Source: Ignavibacteria bacterium (GTDB lineage Bacteria > Bacteroidota > Ignavibacteria > Ignavibacteriales > Ignavibacteriaceae). From it: a stretch of 64,000 nt of DNA. A program made the position numbers and the translations under genes. A model generated the notes under the pieces. That model did no database searches. It was not told the origin of the DNA and saw only the letters and a list, made by a program, of their open reading frames with translations. The stretch's first letter is position 1. The number at the start of each line of letters is the position of its first letter. Below are positions 27,284-34,720 of the stretch, one piece after another. The stretch is taken from positions 197,115 through 261,114 of the forward strand of contig JAFLBV010000003.1 in the NCBI GenBank assembly GCA_017302895.1, written 5' to 3'.

Positions 27284-27355
27284 CTCCGCGAGCAGGACTC
27301 GAACCTGCAACCCTTCGGTTAACAGCCGAATGCTCCACCATTGAGCTATCGCGGA
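27284..27355 (-). tRNA. tRNA-Asn (GTT)
   Basis: The minus strand folds as a complete cloverleaf: acceptor stem TCCGCGA/TCGCGGA, D-arm TAGCTCAATGGTGGAGCA, anticodon loop CTGTTAA with anticodon GTT, and T-arm with GGTTCGAGTCC. The discriminator base is G and CCA is not encoded. A terminator follows, and a degraded copy lies ~90 bases downstream. Confidence 0.97.
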
Positions 27356-27480
27356 ATTTTATTGATTCATCAAGGAATGTTTTTTACAAAACAATTTCAA
27401 AATGAGCTACAAATATAAGGAATCTCTATATTCCAGTCAAGAGGTTGTTAAAATTTATTAACAACCTCTTGAGAATTTTT

Positions 27481-29190
27481 TTATTTGAGGAGTACCAGTT
27501 TCTTCAATTCGGTAAAACCTTTGGAACCATCCACGGGTACTGCGGTCAATTTATAGAAATAGATTCCGGAAACGAGGTTTGAAGCATCGAATCTCAAAGA
27601 GTGTCTTCCGGTTGAGTAACTGCCTTCGAGAAGGTTTACGAGTTCCTCACCGAGGGAGTTGAATATCTGCAGTTTCACATTGCTCTCACGGGGAAGAACG
27701 AATGAGATTGTGGTGGAAGGATTAAACGGATTGGGGTAATTCTGCTCAAGCCGGTAATCGGTGATTGCTGTTTCAGATTCTTTTACACCCGTTGTAATCA
27801 CGATGTCGTCCACTCCTCTTGGCATAAGCTGGTAACCGCTGTTGAACGGAGCGGTTGTTTTATACTGACTTAGTACGGATGTCAGGGTGAAAATTGCATT
27901 AACAGGAGCAGGTTGTCCTACGAGACTCGTTCCGGTTGTTATTCTGACCTGCATCGAATCCACACCATCAGTCAGGATATAGTTTGTGTTGCCTGCCCAT
28001 GTTGTAACCTGCGATACGAGAGAGAGTCCTGTAATTTTAATCAGTTTACCTTCATAGGTTTCATCACCACCCCAGTTCTGATTCAGAATGTCAGAAATGG
28101 TGATTTCAGCCGGTTCGACTGTAAGACCTGAATCGAGTTTTTGGAATTCACTGACAGGGTTGATTTCTGTGAGTCCGTTGTAACTAACCACCTTGCCCGT
28201 AACTTTTACATAATCACCTTTGACTATGGATGACGAAAAACCTCCAACACCTCTGCCAAAAACAGCGAGTCCTCCTGTCGAATCCTGTAGAAATGAAGGG
28301 CTGTTGAATTCATTCCCCACAGTTACAATTCCCTTGATTGTTACTACTTTTCCCGTATCAAGCGAAACTCCGTTCGCATCATTTTGGTGTAAATGAGCGA
28401 TATTATACTCAGGAATGGGTATTGCAATCGAGAAAATCCCCGACAAGCTGTTCAGGGAAGGGTTTGTGGCATCACTTACTCTAACCACACAGTTTGTGGA
28501 AGGTGTGGCAGGTACGGTCCAGGAATATGACCCTGAAGCTGCAGGGGTCGAAGAAATTATATTCAGCCAGCTTGTACCCGAATTTGTTGAATATTCCAGT
28601 TTTACATTTGCAACATTCGCAGAAGACCAGGTGATATCAGTTGTTGAACCGCTCACGAGGTTTGTCCCCAGCAGTGGTGAAAGAATGCTGATACTTCCGG
28701 GTTGAGGATCCGTAACAGTCACCGTGAAGTTGGGAGCATGATTCCACCTGCTTTTTACAGCACATCCCGTGGCATATAAGGTTTGAGTGCCGGCTGTGGA
28801 TGGAGCGGTATATTTGAATGACCAGACGAGCTGTGTTGTGCCGGTCTGTTTAGAAGGCTGGGTCAGTTCCCCGTTCAGGACTTTCAGACGGGAATCAACT
28901 TTTGCGAGGGTACCGTTTGAGGCGGCGATGTCCATCCCTCCACCTGTAATGTTCGAAGTGTAGGTCATCAAGACAGAGTAGCTTCCTGTTTCACCCTTGT
29001 TCAGAGTGGCAGGTCCTGATATGGTCAGCGTAACGCTGCTGCTCGGGGAGCTTGTATGACATGTACACCCGGGTGTTGATCCCTTTTTTGTGTAGCCGCT
29101 TTCGCCTCCTGGGTAAGCGAGAAGAGAACAGTTGGCCAACAGTAATAAAACAGATGTTAAAAGAGAAAATCGTAGAAAATCAGCTTTCAT
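27481..29190 (-). CDS. Secreted choice-of-anchor V / Ig-like / OB-fold protein with T9SS domain
   Basis: 569 residues with a signal peptide (LLTSVLLLLANCSLLA). Residues ~25-160 are a choice-of-anchor V (reeler-like) domain; its Cys/His site reads GCTCH, i.e. C-x-C-H, one residue shorter than the heme-type CxxCH commonly seen. Residues ~165-255 are an Ig-like KRE9/Ser-Thr-rich domain (LVSGSTTDITWSS). Residues ~262-400 look like a nucleic-acid-type OB fold (VVTIKGIVTVGNEF). The C-terminus is a sorting domain (NYPNPFNPSTTISFVLP, then KKLVLLK). Such composite proteins are surface-exposed; function unknown. Confidence 0.85.
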   Translation of the reverse strand: MKADFLRFSLLTSVLLLLANCSLLAYPGGESGYTKKGSTPGCTCHTSSPSSSVTLTISGPATLNKGETGSYSVLMTYTSNITGGGMDIAASNGTLAKVDSRLKVLNGELTQPSKQTGTTQLVWSFKYTAPSTAGTQTLYATGCAVKSRWNHAPNFTVTVTDPQPGSISILSPLLGTNLVSGSTTDITWSSANVANVKLEYSTNSGTSWLNIISSTPAASGSYSWTVPATPSTNCVVRVSDATNPSLNSLSGIFSIAIPIPEYNIAHLHQNDANGVSLDTGKVVTIKGIVTVGNEFNSPSFLQDSTGGLAVFGRGVGGFSSSIVKGDYVKVTGKVVSYNGLTEINPVSEFQKLDSGLTVEPAEITISDILNQNWGGDETYEGKLIKITGLSLVSQVTTWAGNTNYILTDGVDSMQVRITTGTSLVGQPAPVNAIFTLTSVLSQYKTTAPFNSGYQLMPRGVDDIVITTGVKESETAITDYRLEQNYPNPFNPSTTISFVLPRESNVKLQIFNSLGEELVNLLEGSYSTGRHSLRFDASNLVSGIYFYKLTAVPVDGSKGFTELKKLVLLK

Positions 29191-29448
29191 CTAAATTATC
29201 TTTCAGTAAAAATAGTTTTTTGGTTATTAAAATTGTGAATATAAATATCTGTATCTGCAAAAATAATTAAATTATTAATTAATCATATCATCCATTATTT
29301 TTTACAAACCGGTTGGAATGAACTAATAAAAGTTTATATTGCCCATTGGTTTTTCCGCCAATGCGATTTCTAACCCGGATGGATACCGTGGAATTGAATT
29401 TCGTAGCTTGGACGGGAAGCATTTTAATAGCAAAGCCGGTGAATTGTC

Positions 29449-30141
29449 ATGGAAAAAATATCTATATTGGTGATAGAAGATAACAGACTGCTTCGCGAGG
29501 GAATAGAGACCCTCTTGAAAACCAGAGAAGATATGTCGGTGGCCTCTACAATTGGTAATGGTGAGAATATTCTGGAGAGGGTGCTCGAGTACAACCCCGA
29601 TATCGTATTACTTGATCTCGGTTTAAGGAGTCAAAGCAGTTTAAATATTGTTAAAACTGTTCTGAAAAGCCGGCCCGGTGTAAAGATCATAATTATGGAT
29701 CTGGTTGCCGCAGAGAACGATGTTTACAATTTTATAAAAGTCGGCGTTTCCGGTTTTCTGCTAAAGGATGCAGGGATCAATGAATTTTATGAAACAATCC
29801 GCAGGGTCCATCGCGGTGAGCAGGTTCTTCCCCCCAATCTCACAAGTTCGCTTTTTGCTTCTATCATAGAGAGTGCAATTCATTCTGCGAAACCATCGCT
29901 TATTGTTGAGTCAGTAAGAATGACCAGAAGAGAAAGAGAAGTAATTAAACTGATTGCTGAGGGCTATTCGAACAAGGAAATAGCTCAACTGATAAATCTT
30001 TCTGCGTTTACGGTAAAAAGTCATGTACACAACATACTTGAGAAATTGTCGTTGCAGACAAGAGTCCAGGTCGCCAACTATGCGAACATTCAAGAATCTT
30101 ACCTCAAGGCAAAAGAGGATACCCATCTCCTGGAAGATTAA
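29449..30141 (+). CDS. LuxR/NarL-family response regulator with altered receiver site
   Basis: 230 residues: receiver (~1-120) then LuxR-type helix-turn-helix (~160-225, MTRREREVIKLIAEGYSNKEIA ... TVKSHVHNI in two blocks). The phosphoacceptor is D56 (IVLLDLGL), acids E10/D11 and Lys106 (FLLKDA) are present, but the conserved Thr/Ser of strand 4 is Asp84 (KIIIMDL), and the usual Pro after the phosphoacceptor loop is missing. Such a site should not switch normally on phosphorylation. No kinase is adjacent. The next gene is a close paralogue with the same change. Confidence 0.9.
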   Translation: MEKISILVIEDNRLLREGIETLLKTREDMSVASTIGNGENILERVLEYNPDIVLLDLGLRSQSSLNIVKTVLKSRPGVKIIIMDLVAAENDVYNFIKVGVSGFLLKDAGINEFYETIRRVHRGEQVLPPNLTSSLFASIIESAIHSAKPSLIVESVRMTRREREVIKLIAEGYSNKEIAQLINLSAFTVKSHVHNILEKLSLQTRVQVANYANIQESYLKAKEDTHLLED

Positions 30142-30180
30142 ACTCCCGAATATCATACCTGAATAGACCGTTTTTCATCC

Positions 30181-30205
30181 CTCTGATCTATTGAATCAGA
30201 GTTTT
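30181..30205 (+). terminator. Hairpin terminator between the two LuxR regulators
   Basis: CTCTGAT (30181-30187) pairs with ATCAGAG (30195-30201) and is followed by TTTT. It lies between the paralogous genes, so the second may have its own promoter or be expressed by read-through. Confidence 0.65.
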
Positions 30206-30250
30206 GAGTGTTGTATCTTGTCTTCCAAATAAAAAGAGACTTACAGCACC

Positions 30251-30940
30251 ATGAAAAAAATAAAACTCTTGCTCATCGAAGACAATCGACTGCTCCGCGA
30301 AGGAATACTAAACCTTCTGGCGGGGCACGATGAATTTGAGGTGATTGCTTCATCGGGAGACAATAAAAGCAGCTACACGAAAATCAGACAACTGACCCCT
30401 GATGTTGTGCTGCTTGATCTCGGACTCCGCAATCAAAACAGTCTTCGAATAGTAGAAATTCTGAAAGAAGAATTTCCAACGGCAAAAATCATCATAATGG
30501 ACCTTGCACCGGTACAGGCAGACATAAAACTCTACCTGAAAGCAGGTGCGAACGGTTTTATTCTGAAAGATGCCACCCTCAATGATTTCCTCGTAACAAT
30601 CAGAACTGTTGCCGAAGGCGAAAATGTACTCCCCCCACATGTTGTCGATTCCCTTTTCTCAAAAATAATTGACCTCGCTATCCGTGACGGGAAGCTTAAG
30701 CTAAATGAAGCCGTAATCATGACCAAACGGGAAAAAGAAGTGATGGCATTGTTGAGCGAAGGGATGAGCAACAAGGAAATTGCCCACAAAATACATATCT
30801 CCGCACATACTGTGAAGAGTCATGTTCATAATATTATGGAGAAGCTCGCACTTCATACACGGCTTGAAGTAGCCAACTATTCATATACTGAAGAAGCACT
30901 GCTTTCAATTACAAACAGTATTTCTGTAATTCCAAACTAA
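30251..30940 (+). CDS. LuxR/NarL-family response regulator, paralogue with the same altered receiver
   Basis: 229 residues, the same length and domain order as the gene before it, and alignable without gaps over the receiver. D56 (VVLLDLGL) and the acids E10/D11 are kept, and again Asp84 replaces Thr/Ser (KIIIMDLAP). The helix-turn-helix (MTKREKEVMALLSEGMSNKE, then HTVKSHVHNIMEKL) is intact. A tandem duplication with a shared substitution implies that the altered site is selected. It directly precedes the PRC-barrel gene and may control the envelope cluster that follows (inference from position). Confidence 0.9.
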   Translation: MKKIKLLLIEDNRLLREGILNLLAGHDEFEVIASSGDNKSSYTKIRQLTPDVVLLDLGLRNQNSLRIVEILKEEFPTAKIIIMDLAPVQADIKLYLKAGANGFILKDATLNDFLVTIRTVAEGENVLPPHVVDSLFSKIIDLAIRDGKLKLNEAVIMTKREKEVMALLSEGMSNKEIAHKIHISAHTVKSHVHNIMEKLALHTRLEVANYSYTEEALLSITNSISVIPN

Positions 30941-30949
30941 AAATTTAAA

Positions 30950-31663
30950 ATGGAGATTAATATGCAACGAGGATTAAATGGCTTGACCGGATATACGATA
31001 AAAGCCAGAAACGGTGAACTTGGGAAGGTTGCCGAATTCTACTTTGATGATGAAACCTGGATTATCCGTTACATGGTTGTTGAGACAGGCAACTGGTTGT
31101 TCAACCGAAAAGTGCTCATTCCACACAAAGCCTTGGGTTCTGTGGATTGGGATGAAGGCATTTTCCATGTGAATCTTACGATGAAGCAAGTATCCGACAG
31201 TCCTGATATCGATTCGAAAATGACGATTTCGCGGGCGCAGGAAATAGAGCTCTATTCCCATTATTCTTATTCGAACTACTGGGGTGAGCCTTTTTATACT
31301 GAATCGGCTTCAGCGATGGTGGCAAACAGTATACCGAGCGCCGAGGCGGTTCAGATGCCAAAAAAACAGAAGAAGGATTCACATCTCTGCAGTTCCGAGA
31401 AAATCAAAGGTTTTCAGATTCAGACTCATGAAGGCATGGCAGGACTTGTAGCCGACTTCATTGTCGATGATGTAACCTGGATGTTGAACTTCATGGTTAT
31501 CTCGCGGCACAACCGTTCTCAGGATGAAAACATGCTCATTTCGCCAAAATGGATCGAGGAAATTGACTGGATTGAATCGAAAGTCTCTGTAAATATTTCG
31601 AAAGAGACGATTGAACAGGGACCCGGATTTGACCCCCTTATCCCGGTAGCGAGAGATTTCTAA
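30950..31663 (+). CDS. PRC-barrel protein with two barrels
   Basis: 237 residues. Each half contains a PRC-barrel: residues ~8-80 (GLTGYTIKARNGELGKVAEF, DETWIIRYMVV, KVLIPHKALGSVDW) and ~145-225 (IKGFQIQTHEGMAGLVADF, DDVTWMLNFMVIS, MLISPKWIEEIDW). A His/Tyr/Ser-rich linker joins them. PRC-barrels bind RNA or photosystem/ribosome components in other proteins; in this group free PRC-barrel proteins accompany stress genes. It follows the regulator gene by 9 bases, so it is probably co-transcribed with it. Confidence 0.88.
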   Translation: MEINMQRGLNGLTGYTIKARNGELGKVAEFYFDDETWIIRYMVVETGNWLFNRKVLIPHKALGSVDWDEGIFHVNLTMKQVSDSPDIDSKMTISRAQEIELYSHYSYSNYWGEPFYTESASAMVANSIPSAEAVQMPKKQKKDSHLCSSEKIKGFQIQTHEGMAGLVADFIVDDVTWMLNFMVISRHNRSQDENMLISPKWIEEIDWIESKVSVNISKETIEQGPGFDPLIPVARDF

Positions 31664-31766
31664 CCTTCAATCAGGATTAGTCCATTTTTCATCCTAATGG
31701 CTCATTTTTTGATTGGAGGAATATGAATATCTTGTTATGCGAAAGAAATTCAAAAAGGAGAATAAA

Positions 31767-31892
31767 ATGAGCAAGAGCCAGGACAACAAAAAAGGCACGA
31801 AGAAGGTGGCACTTCTCTCCAAAAAAGAGAAAAAGGCTGCAAAGCAGGATAAAAAGAACGGGTTAAGTAATCACGAGTTGATTCCTAAATAG
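31767..31892 (+). CDS. 41-residue lysine-rich small protein
   Basis: ATG at 31767 with a good AAAGGAG site nine bases upstream. The peptide has about 15 Lys (MSKSQDNKKGTKKVAL, then KKEKKAAKQDKKNG) and ends NHELIPK. No membrane segment. Such a composition suggests nucleic-acid or ribosome contact or an unfolded stress protein. The ribosome-binding site and full open frame support it, but no family is recognised. Confidence 0.55.
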   Translation: MSKSQDNKKGTKKVALLSKKEKKAAKQDKKNGLSNHELIPK

Positions 31893-31933
31893 AAATTTAA
31901 TAGAGCGGTAGCCGGATAATCATCACTCGTCAT

Positions 31934-32803
31934 GTGGTTGTCCGACTTTCCGCATTTTACAAATATGGAGAAAAATTGGAACCAAAGACAGAAGAAGAAA
32001 TCCACGCCGGAGAGAGTGTGCAGCCCGAGGAAGATACGGCATTAAAGATGCCGCTAAGCAATTTCTTTGTGGAGATTACTTCTCTTACCATGTTTACTCT
32101 TAGATTCTTCAAAGAGCTCTTTCTTCCCCCGTATGAGATTAACGAGTTTATAAAACAATCGGTGAACATCGGATACCGTTCTGTTGCTCTGGTCGGGATA
32201 ACGGGGTTCATTATAGGGCTCGTTCTCACGATCCAGTCCCGCCCGACACTGGCAAAGTTTGGAGCTGAATCACTCCTGGCAGCCATGGTTGCTGTTTCGA
32301 TCGTGAGGGAGATAGGTCCCGTCATCACTGCTCTAATAGTAGCAGGAAAAGTGGGATCAGGAATTGGTGCGGAACTTTCATCGATGAAAGTGACAGAGCA
32401 GATCGATGCCATGCAGGTATCATGGACAAATCCGTTCAAGTATCTGGTTGTGACGCGTGTGTTGGCAGCAACTCTCATGTTGCCGCTTCTTGTGATTTTT
32501 TCAGATGCCATCGGCATCTTTGGTGCATTTGTGGGAGTAAATCTGAAAGGTGATGTGAGTGCAAACCTCTTCATAACCCAGGTGTTCCAAAGTCTGGAAT
32601 TTAAGGACCTGATGCCCGCAATCGTCAAAACATTTTTCTTTGGATTTGCGATAGGATTGATTGGATGTTACAAGGGATACAATGCCGAGAATGGAACCGA
32701 AGGGGTTGGTAAAGCAGCCAATTCGGCGGTGGTTTTTGCATCCCTTGTCGTTTTTATTATAGATATGGTGGCAGTGCAGATTACAAGCCTGCTGCAGTAC
32801 TAA
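31934..32803 (+). CDS. mlaE: MlaE-family ABC transporter permease
   Basis: Up to 289 residues from a GTG; an in-frame ATG at 32048 (MPLSNFFVE) would give 251 and is about as plausible, because the first 38 residues are charged and unlike the family. The core has five to six membrane helices and the MlaE signature (FIIGLVLTIQSRPTLAKFGAE, VSIVREIGPVITALIVAGKVG, GAELSSMKVTEQIDAM). MlaE is the inner-membrane subunit of a lipid-transport ABC system that works between inner and outer membranes. It heads the order permease-ATPase-MCE. Confidence 0.93.
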   Translation: MVVRLSAFYKYGEKLEPKTEEEIHAGESVQPEEDTALKMPLSNFFVEITSLTMFTLRFFKELFLPPYEINEFIKQSVNIGYRSVALVGITGFIIGLVLTIQSRPTLAKFGAESLLAAMVAVSIVREIGPVITALIVAGKVGSGIGAELSSMKVTEQIDAMQVSWTNPFKYLVVTRVLAATLMLPLLVIFSDAIGIFGAFVGVNLKGDVSANLFITQVFQSLEFKDLMPAIVKTFFFGFAIGLIGCYKGYNAENGTEGVGKAANSAVVFASLVVFIIDMVAVQITSLLQY

Positions 32804-32805
32804 GG

Positions 32806-33600
32806 ATGAAGGTGGTTGACATGAAAATGAAAATCATGGGTGAGGGGATGAAAAAAGATGCTTCCGGCAGGGAAGTGGTTGTCGAGATGCAAAAGCTTAA
32901 AAAATCGTTCGGAAACAAGCATGTACTTGAAGAGATTAATTTTTCGATGTACAAGGGGGAAAACCTTGCAATTCTGGGGAAATCAGGTACGGGGAAGTCC
33001 GTATTGATAAAATGTATTGCCGGACTTCTCAAACAGGATGAGGGGAATCTTCACCTCTTCGGGAAAGATATTGCAACTCTGAGTAATCAGAAACTGGAGG
33101 CAGCGAGAAAAAGGATCGGTTTTCTGTTCCAGAGCGGTGCACTTTACGATTCGATGACCGTAAGAGAGAATCTGGAATTTCCGCTGAAAAGACAGAAAAA
33201 TAAACCCGGCGTTGATGAAATGAATGAACTGGTTATCGAGGCACTTCGAAATGTAGGACTCGAAGACACAATTGACAAGCAGACGACGGGACTTTCAGGT
33301 GGAATGAGGAAGAGACTTGGACTGGCGAGAACTCTCATTTTAAAACCTGAAATTATGCTGTACGATGAACCGACAACCGGTCTTGATCCTATTACATCCA
33401 GAGAGATCAGTAATCTGATAATCGAAATACAGCGGAAATATAATACATCATCAATAATCATTACGCACGATATTGCATGTGTAAAGATCACCGCTGACAG
33501 GGTAATAGTATTAAAGGACGGGAGATGCTTCGCCGAAGGGACATTCGACGAGCTCCAAAATTCTGCTGACGAGTGGGTCAGCTCATTTTTAAAGGACTGA
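32806..33600 (+). CDS. mlaF: MlaF-family ABC transporter ATPase
   Basis: 264 residues. Walker A is GKSGTGKSVL, the Q-loop lies in LFQSGALYDSMTV, the signature LSGGMRKRLGLART and Walker B IMLYDEPTTGLDP, then the switch His in IITHD. The phrase SGALYDSMTVREN is typical of the MlaF branch. It energises the adjacent permease. It begins two bases after the mlaE stop; several Met in the first 25 residues leave the exact start open (MKVVDMKMKIMGEGMKKD). Confidence 0.94.
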   Translation: MKVVDMKMKIMGEGMKKDASGREVVVEMQKLKKSFGNKHVLEEINFSMYKGENLAILGKSGTGKSVLIKCIAGLLKQDEGNLHLFGKDIATLSNQKLEAARKRIGFLFQSGALYDSMTVRENLEFPLKRQKNKPGVDEMNELVIEALRNVGLEDTIDKQTTGLSGGMRKRLGLARTLILKPEIMLYDEPTTGLDPITSREISNLIIEIQRKYNTSSIIITHDIACVKITADRVIVLKDGRCFAEGTFDELQNSADEWVSSFLKD

Positions 33601-33629
33601 AAGGTCAACAAAACCATGGAGTATTCAAA

Positions 33630-34562
33630 ATGAAAAACGATACCAAAAACAAAGTCAGGCTTGGGATGTTCATCCTTGCCGGAGTGGCGGTATTAATCAT
33701 TGCCGTTTACTTTATCGGTGACAAGCAACAAATATTTACCTCGACATTCAAGCTTAAAACCATTTTCAGAGATGTCGGAGGACTTCAGGTCGGAAGTAAT
33801 GTACGATTCTCAGGGATTAATGTTGGTACGGTTGAGGAAATTACAATTACAAGCGACACCAGTGTAAGGGTTTCATTGCTTGTTGAAGACGGAGTGAGAA
33901 AATTCATCAAAAAGAATGCGCTCGCAAGCATCAACTCAGACGGACTGATGGGGAGCAAGATTTTGACAATCAACCCCGGAAGCGGTCTCGCCAGAATGGT
34001 TGAGGATGGAGATGTAATAGCCGCCTCCAAACCAATAGACATAGATGCTGTAATGATGTCGCTTAAGGGCACCATTGACGATGCAGCCAATATAACAAAT
34101 GACCTTTCCCGAATTACAGGCTCGATAGCAGCCGGAAAAGGAACCATCGGGAAACTTCTGATGGACCCTGATCTCTCCAACGATTTCGGTGCCATTGTGC
34201 TCAATCTTCATCAGGGATCTGAAAGTTTTCTGGAACTTACGAACAGGGCAAAATCGCTGCAGACCTCAATAGACAACATCAATCTTTTCACCGGAGATCT
34301 CGCACGAATTACAAAAAAAATGGAGAACGGGGAGGGAGCTGTCGGAAGACTTTTTATGGATACGACATTTGCACTGCAGCTTGACTCAATAGTTTTTAAT
34401 CTGAACGAAGGTTCAAAAGGTTTGCGCGAGCTAACCTACTCAACCAATAAAAGCCTGCACAACAATATCGATTCGATTTTTATAAATATTAAAGATGCCA
34501 CCCGCGGGTTTAAAGACCTGATGGAAAAGGCGCAAAGCTCCTGGTTGCTTTGGGGGTTCTAA
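33630..34562 (+). CDS. mlaD: MlaD-family MCE-domain lipid-binding protein
   Basis: About 310 residues from the ATG at 33630, which has a GGAG site; a GTG-started frame from 33573 would overlap mlaF and is unlikely. One N-terminal transmembrane helix (LGMFILAGVAVLIIAVYFI) anchors it to the inner membrane. The MCE domain occupies ~residues 35-115 (FRDVGGLQVGSNVRFSGINV, GSKILTINPG). The remaining helical region with repeated GKGTIGKLLMD and GEGAVGRLFMD motifs is typical of longer MCE proteins. It should form a hexameric ring that passes phospholipids for the MlaE/F transporter. Confidence 0.9.
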   Translation: MKNDTKNKVRLGMFILAGVAVLIIAVYFIGDKQQIFTSTFKLKTIFRDVGGLQVGSNVRFSGINVGTVEEITITSDTSVRVSLLVEDGVRKFIKKNALASINSDGLMGSKILTINPGSGLARMVEDGDVIAASKPIDIDAVMMSLKGTIDDAANITNDLSRITGSIAAGKGTIGKLLMDPDLSNDFGAIVLNLHQGSESFLELTNRAKSLQTSIDNINLFTGDLARITKKMENGEGAVGRLFMDTTFALQLDSIVFNLNEGSKGLRELTYSTNKSLHNNIDSIFINIKDATRGFKDLMEKAQSSWLLWGF

Positions 34563-34720
34563 TCCCCGAAGCCCTTCCATAATCTACACCTGCCTCAAAA
34601 TTGTTGAGCTTTTCTCACCCCTCAGGGTTAGATCAATTATCATCCCTTTGTCCGATTACATTAGATAGATTTCTTAGTTACCTTTACACCGATCAAAAGT
34701 TAACATAAGGAGTTAATAGA

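Noticed and set aside
27092..27480. Integrated mobile element at tRNA-Asn
   Set aside because: Only ~90 bases separate the tRNA and its fragment, and no integrase is present; at most a scar.
33573..33629. Longer start for the MlaD-type gene inside mlaF
   Set aside because: The GTG lies inside mlaF and the extra residues are unlike the family; ATG 33630 has a GGAG site.
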